A DNA stretch of 64,000 bases from Propionibacterium cyclohexanicum (GTDB lineage: Bacteria > Actinomycetota > Actinomycetes > Propionibacteriales > Propionibacteriaceae): positions 22,326 through 86,325 of the forward strand of contig NZ_FOGZ01000012.1 in NCBI RefSeq assembly GCF_900111365.1, given 5' to 3'. The translations under genes and the position numbers were made by a program. The notes beneath the pieces were generated by a model that was not told the DNA's origin, did not search any database, and saw only the letters and a program-made list of their open reading frames with translations. Numbering within the stretch: the first letter of the stretch is position 1; each line of letters starts with the position of its first letter. Shown piece after piece: positions 42,080-55,031 of this stretch.

Positions 42080-43723
42080 TCACTCGTCCGAATCAGCGTC
42101 CTTGGCGGTTGTTGCGCCCTTGGCCGTCTTCTTGTCGTCGGTCTTGTCGCCGGCCGCCTTCTTCGGGGTCTTCTTGACCGCCTTCTTGGCAGGCTTCTTG
42201 GTCGCCTCGGCCTCGGCGGTGGCCTGCGGGGTTTCCCTCGCCTCGTCGGCGCCAGAAGCTTCGCCAGCGGAACCTTCCGAGCTGGTCTGAGCAGCGGGGG
42301 TCTCGGCCTGTGCCGGCGCAGCCGGTGCGTCCGCAGCATCGAGCTCCGGGGCCGGCGCCTGCTCGTCGTCCTGCTCAGGGGCCGCAAGAGTGCCATCGGA
42401 CTGAAGATACTTCAGCTCGACGACATTGCCATCGGTGTCGGTGATGGTCGACTCGTCGACGATGAGCCCCAGCGCCTTCCCGCGGCGCACCTCGCCCATC
42501 CACTCGGCCATGTGATTGTGCTCTGTCATGTGCTGGACCTCCTGCTCCGGGGAGGTGCCGTTCTGCTGGGCCTTCTGCATGAGGAGCTGGGTGAACTCCT
42601 CCTGGCTCACCGGGATCTGACGATCCTCGGCGAGCTTGTCCAGCAGGAGCTGGGCGCGCAGCGCCTGCTCGGCGCGATCGTCGACATCCTTCCAGAACTC
42701 CTCGGGGGTGTCGGCCTCTTCGTCCTCGTTGTCTTGCAGGTATTGCTCGATCGTCAGCCCGGCCTGCTTGAGCTGGCTCTCGATCTGGTCGTGGTAGGCC
42801 TTCACCTCCTGCTCCCGGACGCCGGCCGGCAGCTCGAAGTCGACCTTCTCGAGCACCTTCTCCAGCACCTTGTCGCGGGCAGAGTTCGCCTGGCCGATAC
42901 GGGCCATCCGAACCAGGTTGTCGCGCAGATCGGCGAGCATCTCGTCGACCGTGTCGAACTCGGAGACCATCTGGGCGAAGTCATCGTCGAGCTCGGGCAG
43001 TTCCTGCAGGTTCACCTTGGTGACAGTGACCTTGATGTCGGCTTCCTCGCCCTTGTGGGGGCCGCCCGCCAAGGTGCTCGCGAAGGTTTTCGTCTCGCCG
43101 GCCTTCATCCCGACGAGGGCCTCGTCGAGTCCGTCGACCATGCCGCCGGCACCCACGCGGTACTGCATCCCGCTCGACTCCGCATCCGGAACCGGCGCGC
43201 CGTCCTGGGTGGCCGACAGATCGAAGAGCACGACATCGCCCTCGGCGGCCGGGCGGTCGACCTCGGTGAGTGTTGCGAAGCGCTGGCGCAGCAGCTCGAC
43301 ACGCTCGTTGACCTCGTCGTCGTCGACCGTGACAGGCTCCACCTCTACCGCGATGTCGCTGAGATCGGGCACCTCGAAGTCAGGACGCACCTCGACCTCA
43401 GCGCTGAACTCGACGAGTTCGCCATCCTCCAGCTTGCTCACCTCGATCTCGGGCTGGCCCATCGGAGCGACCTCATGTTCCTGGACAGCCTTCGCGTAGG
43501 CTTCCGGAATTGCGTCATTGATGGCTTCCTGGAGAACTGCGCCGCGCCCGAAGCGCTGGTCGATCAAGCGCGGAGGCACCTTGCCCTGACGAAATCCGGG
43601 CAGATTCACTTGCTCGGAGATCCGCTTGTAGGCCCCGTCGATCTTCGGCTGAAGTTCGGCGAAAGGCATTTCGATGATGAGCTTCACCCGGGTGGGATTG
43701 AGCTGCTCGACGGTGCTGGGCAC
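42080..43723 (-). CDS. tig: trigger factor with extended lysine/alanine-rich tail
   Basis: Ribosome-bound chaperone and prolyl isomerase. The ribosome-binding domain has the signature LPGFRQGKVPPRLIDQRFG near residue 45-63; the FKBP-type domain covers about 155-245; the helical C-terminal domain runs to about 450. Total length 547 is about 100 longer than most. The extra part is acidic/Ala-rich and then turns into KKPAKKAVKKTPKKAAGDK, histone H1-like. The start is the GTG at 43723 with AGGAG six bases upstream. In many bacteria tig lies directly upstream of clpP. Confidence 0.95.
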   Translation of the reverse strand: MPSTVEQLNPTRVKLIIEMPFAELQPKIDGAYKRISEQVNLPGFRQGKVPPRLIDQRFGRGAVLQEAINDAIPEAYAKAVQEHEVAPMGQPEIEVSKLEDGELVEFSAEVEVRPDFEVPDLSDIAVEVEPVTVDDDEVNERVELLRQRFATLTEVDRPAAEGDVVLFDLSATQDGAPVPDAESSGMQYRVGAGGMVDGLDEALVGMKAGETKTFASTLAGGPHKGEEADIKVTVTKVNLQELPELDDDFAQMVSEFDTVDEMLADLRDNLVRMARIGQANSARDKVLEKVLEKVDFELPAGVREQEVKAYHDQIESQLKQAGLTIEQYLQDNEDEEADTPEEFWKDVDDRAEQALRAQLLLDKLAEDRQIPVSQEEFTQLLMQKAQQNGTSPEQEVQHMTEHNHMAEWMGEVRRGKALGLIVDESTITDTDGNVVELKYLQSDGTLAAPEQDDEQAPAPELDAADAPAAPAQAETPAAQTSSEGSAGEASGADEARETPQATAEAEATKKPAKKAVKKTPKKAAGDKTDDKKTAKGATTAKDADSDE

Positions 43724-43916
43724 TAGGACTCCTGGTTGTCGGACATTGCGCGAGAGCGCGCAGATAACGCCCGCCAATCCTAGCGAGCCTGACGGGTAAC
43801 GACCAACGACGTGCTCGGCGCGCCGCGACGGACCGCAGCGCAGGATCCGACCGGTGCCCGCCGAACTGGCAGACACAAGGCCATCCGCCTAGGACCAGCG
43901 GCGGATCGTGAAGTGG

Positions 43917-43987
43917 AGCGAACGACGGGAATCGAACCCGCGTAGCCAGTTTGGAAGACTGGGGCTCTACCATTGAGCTACGTTCGC
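43917..43987 (-). tRNA. tRNA-Gly(TCC)
   Basis: Read on the minus strand: acceptor stem GCGAACG/CGTTCGC, D stem GCTC/GAGC, anticodon stem CCAGT/ACTGG with loop CTTCCAA (anticodon TCC), T loop TTCGATTC, discriminator T. 71 bases, no encoded CCA. All stems pair. Confidence 0.96.
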
Positions 43988-44191
43988 GTGCGATGAGCAG
44001 GCCCAAGCCTATACGAACTGCCCGGCCGGGTCATGTCCGCGCTGCAGCGCCCTCCGATTCGGGTCGAACGCAACCTCTGCGATAGCCTTCACGATGTTCG
44101 GTCGGCTGCCCCACCAGTGGACAGGCCGAGCGAGGGACGCCGCACGCTCGTCAACCCGCAGGCACAGCCTCCGGTCGAGAACGCATGCGGG

Positions 44192-44264
44192 CGGGGTGTG
44201 GCGCAGTTGGTAGCGCGCCTGCTTTGGGAGCAGGAGGCCGCCGGTTCGAGTCCGGTCACCCCGA
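44192..44264 (+). tRNA. tRNA-Pro(TGG)
   Basis: Acceptor stem CGGGGTG/CACCCCG, D arm GCGC..GCGC, anticodon stem CCTGC/GCAGG with loop TTTGGGA (anticodon TGG), T loop TTCGAGT, discriminator A. 73 bases, no encoded CCA. It is divergent from tRNA-Gly. Confidence 0.96.
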
Positions 44265-44362
44265 CCCTGATCAGACCATGCTCGGGCACCCGGCACCCGG
44301 TGTCGATGCCTATGCTCCTGGCCCTCGTCCCTGTGTTCCTGACCATGGTCCGGCCTCTCTGC

Positions 44363-44383
44363 GGTCCGCCCGCCGGGCGGACC
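44363..44383 (+). terminator. possible tRNA-Pro terminator
   Basis: Perfect stem GGTCCGCC/GGCGGACC with a CGCCG loop, 99 bases after the tRNA-Pro 3' end. Confidence 0.4.
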
Positions 44384-44460
44384 AACACCAGTCCAGCCGT
44401 CGTCCGGACACGGGCGCGAGCACCATAGCTGCCCCCTGTCGAGGCCGGCAGTACGCGGGC

Positions 44461-44474
44461 TTAGGCTTGCCTTA
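44461..44474 (+). promoter_or_regulatory. possible DtxR/IdeR iron box over a TAGGCT -10
   Basis: TTAGGCTTGCCTTA agrees with the left and central part of the DtxR/IdeR iron box (TTAGGTTAGCCTAACCTAA): TTAGG, GCCT and the A after it. It contains TAGGCT, the -10 hexamer used elsewhere in this window. A repressor bound here would cover the promoter of the small gene at 44569. The right half of the full box is poor, so this is only a candidate. Confidence 0.35.
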
Positions 44475-44568
44475 GAGCGGGCTCTGGAGCCGGCACGGCA
44501 CCCGGAACTCGCCCGACACAGCTCGAACGGCACAAGTCGCAAAGGATTCGCAAGGAATAGGGGCAGAC

Positions 44569-44751
44569 ATGGCGCACAACCAGACCGCCGACAAGACCAC
44601 CGAGAAGCAGATTCCGGACCAGCAGGGCTTCGTGGGCTACGAGTCCCAACCCCACGTCCAGGACGGTTGGGTGCCGCCGTGCTGCCGGCCCGCCAAGAAG
44701 AGCAAGCTGCGTGCCGCGATGGACAAGCTGAGCGTCAGATCTCAGGACTGA
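44569..44751 (+). CDS. small hypothetical protein with Cys-Cys motif, 60 aa
   Basis: I do not recognise this protein. It is hydrophilic, starts MAHNQTADKTTEKQ, has a central GFVGYESQPHVQDGWVPPCCRP and a basic C-terminal part (AKKSKLRAAMDKL). It has no signal peptide or membrane segment. The adjacent cysteines and the nearby histidine could bind a metal. GGGG about six bases before the ATG and an AAGGAATAGGGG stretch are a good ribosome binding region, which is the main reason to accept it. Upstream lies a possible iron box. Its last codons and stop fall in a perfectly duplicated 24-bp palindromic sequence shared with the end of the opposing gene. Confidence 0.6.
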   Translation: MAHNQTADKTTEKQIPDQQGFVGYESQPHVQDGWVPPCCRPAKKSKLRAAMDKLSVRSQD

Positions 44752-44758
44752 TCTGACG
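44733..44758. terminator. bidirectional hairpin between convergent genes
   Basis: CGTCAGATC (44733-44741) pairs perfectly with GATCTGACG (44750-44758), with an 8-base loop. It covers the stop codon of the small gene and is partly repeated in the following duplicated unit. Confidence 0.55.
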
Positions 44759-44785
44759 TCGGATCTCAGGACTGATCTGACGTCG
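44738..44785. repeat. perfect 24-bp tandem duplication over two convergent gene ends
   Basis: GATCTCAGGACTGATCTGAC plus CGTCG? no: the unit is 24 bases, copy 1 at 44738-44761 and copy 2 at 44762-44785, identical. Copy 1 contains the stop of the small plus-strand gene (44749-44751); copy 2 contains the stop of the minus-strand 190-residue gene (44766-44768). Confidence 0.93.
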
Positions 44786-45338
44786 GGGGGACGAGCATGC
44801 ACGACACCATGGCGTCCACATCGAACTCCCCGGTGTCGGTCATCAGATGCACCCGGTGCCCGCTCGACGCCGCTTCCACGGGTGCCGCATCCTCGTGTTC
44901 CACATCGGGATGCCGCGATGCCTGGGACAGTGCCCGCAGCGTTCCCCGCTCCCTCCCGTCGACCACGATCTGCCGGCCCAGGTGGGGCACCCCGAGATCG
45001 CCGACGACGAAGACCGAGGCCGATTCTCCGGCGGCGATCTCGGCGAGCGCCAGGCTGTCGCGGCACCGCTGGCACCGTCTCATCTCGACGACCAGCTCGT
45101 GCGCCAGGCGACGCCCTGCGAGGTCGAGAGCATCGATGGTCGCCTCATTGCGTTCCATCATGCCGGAGGCCATGCCTCCCACCACCGCGCCCCGCAGGTC
45201 GTGCCACTGCGCCTCACTCCACAGGCGCTCGATCTCGTCGCACATCCGCAGAATGAGTTCGGTCTGCGCGCGCTCGCGGCCGGTGCCCTGCGGTGCGGCA
45301 AATTGCGCACGAATCAAGTTGATATCTATTCCGCTCAT
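44766..45338 (-). CDS. hypothetical protein, 190 aa, with CxxC
   Basis: I do not recognise this protein. It is soluble. The N-terminal half is helical (ELILRMCDEIERLWSEAQW, then DALDLAGRRLAHELVVEM); Cys89 and Cys92 in RRCQRCRDS could bind metal. The C-terminal half is strand-rich (ASVFVVGDLGVPHLGRQIVVDG; later HRVHLMTDTGEFDVDAMVSCML). The ATG at 45338 has GGGAGG six bases upstream, which rules out longer starts. Codon use matches the neighbours. The gene is alone, bounded by hairpins on both sides, and convergent with the small Cys-Cys gene. Confidence 0.72.
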   Translation of the reverse strand: MSGIDINLIRAQFAAPQGTGRERAQTELILRMCDEIERLWSEAQWHDLRGAVVGGMASGMMERNEATIDALDLAGRRLAHELVVEMRRCQRCRDSLALAEIAAGESASVFVVGDLGVPHLGRQIVVDGRERGTLRALSQASRHPDVEHEDAAPVEAASSGHRVHLMTDTGEFDVDAMVSCMLVPPTSDQS

Positions 45339-45428
45339 GTGATCCTCCCGGCAGACCATGCTCATTCCAAGCCCATTCCCCGGCGCTCCTCGAAGGGAGG
45401 GTGCGCACGGGGAATTGCGGATGTGGAG

Positions 45429-45467
45429 AGGAGTTGCCGCCGGGACAATTCCCCGGCGGCAACTCCT
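45429..45467. terminator. strong 16-bp hairpin downstream of GlsB-like gene
   Basis: A perfect 16-bp stem (45429-45444 with 45452-45467) with a 7-base loop, ACAATTC. It lies 48 bases after the stop of the GlsB-like gene (minus strand) and is the best terminator-like structure in the window. Confidence 0.75.
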
Positions 45468-45515
45468 GGCCAGGACACGATAACCGCTTCGCCCCCGGTG
45501 CGCCCCCAAGGGCGG

Positions 45516-45782
45516 TCAGGCCCGGCTTGACCTCCGATTGGTGATCCAGCCCCATACGAGCAGCACGATGATCGATCCGAGGATCGCGAACAGCCAGGCC
45601 TGGAGCGAGAAGAACTTGTCCATGACATCGGTGCCGGTCAGGGCACCACCCAACCACCCACCGACGATCGCACCGATGACGCCCGCGACGAGTGTCCCGA
45701 GCCAGCCCAGCTGATCCTTGACGATGGCCTTGGCGATCGTTCCGGCAATGAGGCCGAGCAGCAGGTAACCGAGGAATCCCAT
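45516..45782 (-). CDS. GlsB/YeaQ/YmgE family stress membrane protein
   Basis: 88-residue membrane protein with three hydrophobic segments and the family pattern GFLGYLLLGLIAGTIAKAIV, GWLGTLVAGVIGAIVGGWLGG, then a last segment and a basic end (NRRSSRA). Members are general-stress proteins of unknown mechanism, formerly called transglycosylase-associated. The ATG at 45782 is chosen because AAGGA lies eight bases upstream; an ATG three codons earlier is also possible. Confidence 0.9.
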   Translation of the reverse strand: MGFLGYLLLGLIAGTIAKAIVKDQLGWLGTLVAGVIGAIVGGWLGGALTGTDVMDKFFSLQAWLFAILGSIIVLLVWGWITNRRSSRA

Positions 45783-46014
45783 GATCCACATCCTTAGATT
45801 TCGTGTCGTCGCACCTGCGAGGTGCCTGTTCATGTTCAGCGCGCGGAAGAACTGCGGTATTCCGCACCCGGCTTTCCCATACCCCGCACACGGCCAGCCA
45901 ATCACCCACGATGAGGCGAGATAGGCTCATGCGGGCTGCTCGCGGTGCCGTGACGATCATCGATCAGCCCATCGATCTGCCGGTGGATGCTCAACCTCGA
46001 ATTATGGAGCCGTC

Positions 46015-46938
46015 TTGCTTGCCCTTCTCATCGGGATCGCCGCTGGCGTGGCGCTTCCTGTGCAGACCAGCGTGAACTCGCGGCTGCGCTTCCGACTCGG
46101 CGGCGCTGCCCTGCTGGCCTCCCTCGTCTCGTTCGCGGTGGGCACGGCGTTCCTCGCCCTGCTGAGCGGAGCGACCGGTGCGGGCCTGGGGATCACCGCC
46201 GGACAACTATCCGGGACGCCTTGGTGGGCGTGGTCGGGCGGAATACTGGGGGTCATCTATCTCACCGGCAATCTGCTGCTCTTCCCCCGCCTGGGAGCTG
46301 TGGAGACCGTCATCTTGCCCGTGCTCGGCCAAGTGGCCATGGGCCTGGTCATCGACACCGCAGGGTGGTTCGGTTCACCGCACCACCCGCTGGGTGCTGT
46401 GCGCCTACTGGGCGCCGCGCTCACCCTCATGGGTGCGGTGTGGGCAGTCGGCGCCGGCGCCCATCCCCGCGGGGATGGCAGAGCACCGGGATCGCAGCTG
46501 GTCTGGCGAATGGCCGGAATCCTCACCGGGGGCCTCAGTGCCATGCAGACTGCGATCAACGGGCGACTGGGGGTCGTGCTGCATTCCGCGCTGCACGCCG
46601 CACTCATCTCGTTCGCGGTGGGCACGGCGGCCCTGCTCCTGGTCGTCGTCGTGGGACGGCAGTGGCCGCGCGCCACGACCGGCCGACTGGGTTCGGGGCC
46701 GTGGTGGATGTGGCTCGGCGGTCTGCTGGGCGCTCTCGTGGTCGCCGGGAACGCCTGGCTCGTGCCCCACCTGGGAACCGGCCTGACGGTGATGGTCGTG
46801 CTGCTGGGGCAGATGGGCGGCAGTATCCTCATCGACTCGCTGGGGCTGCTGGGCACGCCGAGACGCCCGCTGAGCCCAGCGCGGATCGCCGGGCTGGTGA
46901 CAATGGTCGTCGGGGTCGTGATCATCAAGCTGCTGTGA
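46015..46938 (+). CDS. DMT family transporter, tandem DUF606 (YdcZ) domains
   Basis: 307-residue membrane protein with about ten segments, made of two DUF606 units: first half with PVQTSVNSRLRFRLGGAALLASLVSFAVGTA, second with AMQTAINGRLGVVLHSALHAALISFAVGTA. Each half ends in a GLVIDTAGWFG or SILIDSLGLLG segment. Members are drug/metabolite transporters with unknown substrates. The start is a TTG at 46015, with GGAG five bases upstream. The two halves share a run of identical DNA around 46127 and 46608 (coding SFAVGTA), so the internal duplication is still visible. Confidence 0.85.
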   Translation: MLALLIGIAAGVALPVQTSVNSRLRFRLGGAALLASLVSFAVGTAFLALLSGATGAGLGITAGQLSGTPWWAWSGGILGVIYLTGNLLLFPRLGAVETVILPVLGQVAMGLVIDTAGWFGSPHHPLGAVRLLGAALTLMGAVWAVGAGAHPRGDGRAPGSQLVWRMAGILTGGLSAMQTAINGRLGVVLHSALHAALISFAVGTAALLLVVVVGRQWPRATTGRLGSGPWWMWLGGLLGALVVAGNAWLVPHLGTGLTVMVVLLGQMGGSILIDSLGLLGTPRRPLSPARIAGLVTMVVGVVIIKLL

Positions 46939-46968
46939 CTCGGTGCCGATCCAGGAAGGATGGGGACC

Positions 46969-48426
46969 ATGCAGGAGATCCGCTGGGGCGATGTCGTCTT
47001 CGGTGCCGACGAGGACCGCCCCCGTATCGACGTCACCGACACGACGCAGGGCCGGCTCATCGGCTCACTGGGGATCGTCCTGCCTGCCGACTGGCAACTC
47101 GTGGACACCGAGCTGTTCCACGACGAGGCGCAATGGCGATGGCGCCATGCCAGTGGCGGCCGGGCGCTGGTCCGGCTGAGCTGTGGCGGCCAGCCCACGC
47201 TGCGGGTGGTGGTGAGTGCCGGCCCCGCTGACGAGTTGCGCAGCGGGCCGGCGTCGATCCGCTGGCGGGCACCGGCACCGATCCGGGCGTGGCTGGGTGG
47301 CAGCCACTCGATCCTCGTGCTCGACGAGCGAGCTCGCGACGCCCGCGTCCTGGCGGCCACCCTCACCGGTGGTTTCGCCACCGGCAGCTGGCGCGATGAC
47401 GACGCCACGATCCAGACGCTGGAGATCGAGCTGGGCCGCCGGCCGTTCACGCTGTCGCCTACCCAGGCCGCAGTGTGCACGTGGAGCGTCCGTGAGCTCG
47501 ACAACCTCGCCGCACTGGCCGGACTGCTCCCGACGTGGATGCCCGCGAGTGTCACACCGGCCAGCGGGGAAAGCGTGGACATCGCTCTCCCTGACGCGGT
47601 CGTGCAGACCAACGCACGCGCCGAGGTGGACGAGCGCGGCACTCACCTCGTCGCGGACTCGGGTTTCCGGCAGCTGAGGATTCAGGGTCCGGGACTCGAC
47701 TGCGAGCTCGGCCTGACCTGGGACAAGGGGGTGCGAGCGGGCCTGGGCACACGCGCCATCGCGCTCCTGAGCACGCTCGACCCCCGCTGTGCCAGCGCTG
47801 CGCAGGTCTTCCTCGTGGACCATACCCAGGCCGAGGGGCTGCTCTCCCGGGACGAGGCAGAGTCCTTCCTGCGCGGATTCTTCGAGGACTTCCTGGACCG
47901 CCCTGCGCGGCGCACAGACCCGCTGATCGGCCCGCCGTTGGTGCACTGGATGCTCGGCTCCTCGCAGCAGGAGATCGACTCGCCCGTGCTCGCCGGGCAG
48001 ATCCGCGGTGTGTTCGGCGCCATGATACCGGGTGTGACCACGCAACTGAGCTGGTTGTCGACCATGACGCTGCTCAACGCCTCGGGGCTTCGATGCGAGC
48101 TGCCGATGCCCGCACGAGCCGCCGACCCGCTCCAGGACGCCCTCGACGAGGTTCTCGGCGGCCGGCCGTTCACCGGCGAGGACCTGTGGCAGACCACCGG
48201 CTGGCTGCACGGTCCCCTGCCCTGGCCCAGGCCGGCGGGCGAGCGGATGCGTACCGTGCTCGCCTGCGCGATCCTGTCCCTGGCCGCCGACCACGCACCG
48301 CAGGCAGCCGACAGCATTGAGCAGCGCCTCGGCGCGCCGCTGGGCCAGCTCATCGAGCACACCCGCGCGTGGCTGGCTTCCGGGCCGCTCAGCGACGAGG
48401 AACTGGCCTGGCTCGTGTGGTCGTGA
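46969..48426 (+). CDS. hypothetical protein, 485 aa
   Basis: I do not recognise this protein. It is soluble, with no signal peptide, membrane segment or known nucleotide-binding motif. The first 270 residues are rich in strands and Trp/Arg (IRWGDVVFGADEDRP, QLVDTELFHDEAQWRWRHASGGRALVRL). The second half is helical and holds FLRGFFEDFLDRPARRTDP and HWMLGSSQQEIDSPVLAGQIRGVFGAMIPG. Codon use is like the neighbours. The ATG at 46969 is preferred to the one at 46960, which lies right on the AGGAAGG site. It follows the DMT gene by 30 bases and is convergent with ligA. Confidence 0.8.
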   Translation: MQEIRWGDVVFGADEDRPRIDVTDTTQGRLIGSLGIVLPADWQLVDTELFHDEAQWRWRHASGGRALVRLSCGGQPTLRVVVSAGPADELRSGPASIRWRAPAPIRAWLGGSHSILVLDERARDARVLAATLTGGFATGSWRDDDATIQTLEIELGRRPFTLSPTQAAVCTWSVRELDNLAALAGLLPTWMPASVTPASGESVDIALPDAVVQTNARAEVDERGTHLVADSGFRQLRIQGPGLDCELGLTWDKGVRAGLGTRAIALLSTLDPRCASAAQVFLVDHTQAEGLLSRDEAESFLRGFFEDFLDRPARRTDPLIGPPLVHWMLGSSQQEIDSPVLAGQIRGVFGAMIPGVTTQLSWLSTMTLLNASGLRCELPMPARAADPLQDALDEVLGGRPFTGEDLWQTTGWLHGPLPWPRPAGERMRTVLACAILSLAADHAPQAADSIEQRLGAPLGQLIEHTRAWLASGPLSDEELAWLVWS

Positions 48427-48465
48427 ATTGCGCGCGCACGCCTGCGGAGACCCGCCCGGTCCTTC

Positions 48466-50775
<2,310 letters not shown>

Positions 50776-51522
50776 TCAGCGCCAGCGCGGCTTCCAGCTG
50801 GTGGCCCGACGTGCCACGGAATAGCCCGTGATCACCTCCTGCTCATCCAGCTCTTCGGGCTGGTTGAGCAGCCACTCGGACAGGCCGTTGCGCTCGATGA
50901 CCTCGACATCGCCGGGGGCCTGCTGGATGACCAGGCGGCGATCCTTCACCGGGACGATGACGCCGGTCACGCCCAGGTCGAAGCCGGAGTCGCGGCTGAG
51001 CAGTCCGGTGGCCCGGGTGGCCTGGGTGCGGCTGGTGGCTACATAGGGACGGTCGTGGCCGTTCACCAGGAAGGTGTCGCCCTCGACGAACAGCTTGGCG
51101 CCCGGATGGTTCTTCGCATTGAGCAGGTAGACCCCGCCGGGGCCCACCACGAGATGCTGCAGGGCTGCCAGCTCGGAATTGGAGCGGGCCAGCTGCATGA
51201 ACCCCCAGCGTGGATCGAGGGCCGCGAGCCGGACAAGCTCCTGGGCGAGCAATTCGTCGGCATCTTCCTCAAGACGACGAGCCCGCTCGTCGGAATTGCG
51301 TCCGAGCAGCCGGTCGATGAAGGCCCGGAATCCGGTCTCGGGCCGCTGCGCCGCATAATCGCTGAGCCGGTCACCGCCCCTGAGGAATTCGTCCCAATCG
51401 CTCTGCGAGACAGGGTTCGGCATCGCCCGCTTGGCCGAATAGCCGCGCACTGCTTCCTTGAACGGGCCGTCCAAGGGCGCAAGGGCCCGGCGTGCCGGCA
51501 CATAGGTCGTGACGTCGTTCAC
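50776..51522 (-). CDS. NERD domain (nuclease-related) protein
   Basis: 248-residue soluble protein with a NERD domain from about residue 90. The restriction-endonuclease-like core is seen in the sequence HLVVGPGGVYLLNAKNHPGAKL, where the Asp/Asn-Ala-Lys motif has Asn in the first place (family often DAK or EAK), then VNGHDRPYVATSRTQATRA and VTGVIVPVKDRRLVIQQAPGDVEVI. The N-terminal 60 residues (KRAMPNPVSQSDWDEFLRGGD) are of unknown role. Nuclease activity is uncertain. The GTG at 51522 has AGGTG six bases upstream; a GTG at 51531 is an alternative. Confidence 0.75.
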   Translation of the reverse strand: MNDVTTYVPARRALAPLDGPFKEAVRGYSAKRAMPNPVSQSDWDEFLRGGDRLSDYAAQRPETGFRAFIDRLLGRNSDERARRLEEDADELLAQELVRLAALDPRWGFMQLARSNSELAALQHLVVGPGGVYLLNAKNHPGAKLFVEGDTFLVNGHDRPYVATSRTQATRATGLLSRDSGFDLGVTGVIVPVKDRRLVIQQAPGDVEVIERNGLSEWLLNQPEELDEQEVITGYSVARRATSWKPRWR

Positions 51523-51675
51523 CCAGATCACCTGTCAACTGTTGCGGGGACGCAACCGGTTTTCACAAGCACGATTCGTGATTGCGGAGGCCCCTGCTCC
51601 GGACGAAAACACATGCCTGTGATCTTGCCCCACGAGTCTAGCGATCCGACGACGATGGCAGGAACTGCGTGCTCC

Positions 51676-52293
51676 TCAGTCGAAGATCGGGCCGACCGTG
51701 CGGGTTCGCTTGAGTTCGTAGAAGCCGTCGTATTCGGTCACCAGCGAGACCCCGTCGAACAGCTGTCCGGCCTGCTCGCCCTTCGGCGCGGGACTCATCA
51801 CCGGACCGAACAGCGCCCTCCCGTTGATGTGGATCACCGGAGTGCCCACATCGTCGCCCACCGGGTCCATCCCCTCGTGGTGGCTGATCCGCAGCGCCTC
51901 GTCGTAGACATCGGTGCCGGCCGCATCGGCGATGGACTCGTCCAGTCCCAGCGTCCTGAGGGCATCGCGGACCACCGTGACCTCGCCGATGGGCTGCTTC
52001 TTGAGGTGATAGCGCGTGCCCAACTCGGTGTAGAAATCACGCAGCGCCTGCTGTCCATGGGTGCGTTCCACGCCGATGCAGGCCCGCACGCCGAGCCAGC
52101 CCCGGTCCATCTCGTCACGGTATCCGGCCGCAAGATCGCGTCCCTCGTTGAGCACCGACAGGCTCATCACGTGGAACACCGTATGTACCGGACGCACCTG
52201 CTCCACCTGCAGCATCCACCGGCTCGTCATCCATGCCCATGGGCAGATCGGATCGAACCACAACCCCACGTTCTGAATCTCGGTTTCGGCCAT
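51676..52293 (-). CDS. DsbA family protein (mycothiol-dependent nitroreductase-like), CPWA site
   Basis: 205-residue cytoplasmic protein of the DsbA/FrnE-like group that includes mycobacterial Rv2466c. The thioredoxin-fold active site reads DPICPWAWMTSRWML: Cys17 is kept but the second cysteine is Ala20. The cis-Pro loop is GTPVIHINGRALFGPVMSP. Rv2466c itself has CPWC and reduces substrates with mycothiol; the CPWA form occurs in other actinobacteria and would work by a one-cysteine mechanism. The ATG at 52293 is at the family start position. Divergent from pepN. Confidence 0.85.
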   Translation of the reverse strand: MAETEIQNVGLWFDPICPWAWMTSRWMLQVEQVRPVHTVFHVMSLSVLNEGRDLAAGYRDEMDRGWLGVRACIGVERTHGQQALRDFYTELGTRYHLKKQPIGEVTVVRDALRTLGLDESIADAAGTDVYDEALRISHHEGMDPVGDDVGTPVIHINGRALFGPVMSPAPKGEQAGQLFDGVSLVTEYDGFYELKRTRTVGPIFD

Positions 52294-52436
52294 GACCCAA
52301 GCCAAGCGCGCCCGGGCCACCGGGACAAGCCCGAAGAGATCGCCCTGCGAGCAACGCGCTCTCGTTGGTCCCGGATCGGCACGGGCATTAGCCTCGGACC
52401 CAGACCGACGCCGAACGAATCTGGAGACGAGCCACC

Positions 52437-55031
<2,595 letters not shown>

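Larger units (their letters stand above)
44265..44568. other. intergenic region after tRNA-Pro
   Basis: About 300 bases without a gene. They hold a hairpin (44363-44383) and a possible iron box over a -10-like hexamer (44461-44474), both listed separately. The remainder shows no conserved feature. Confidence 0.5.
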
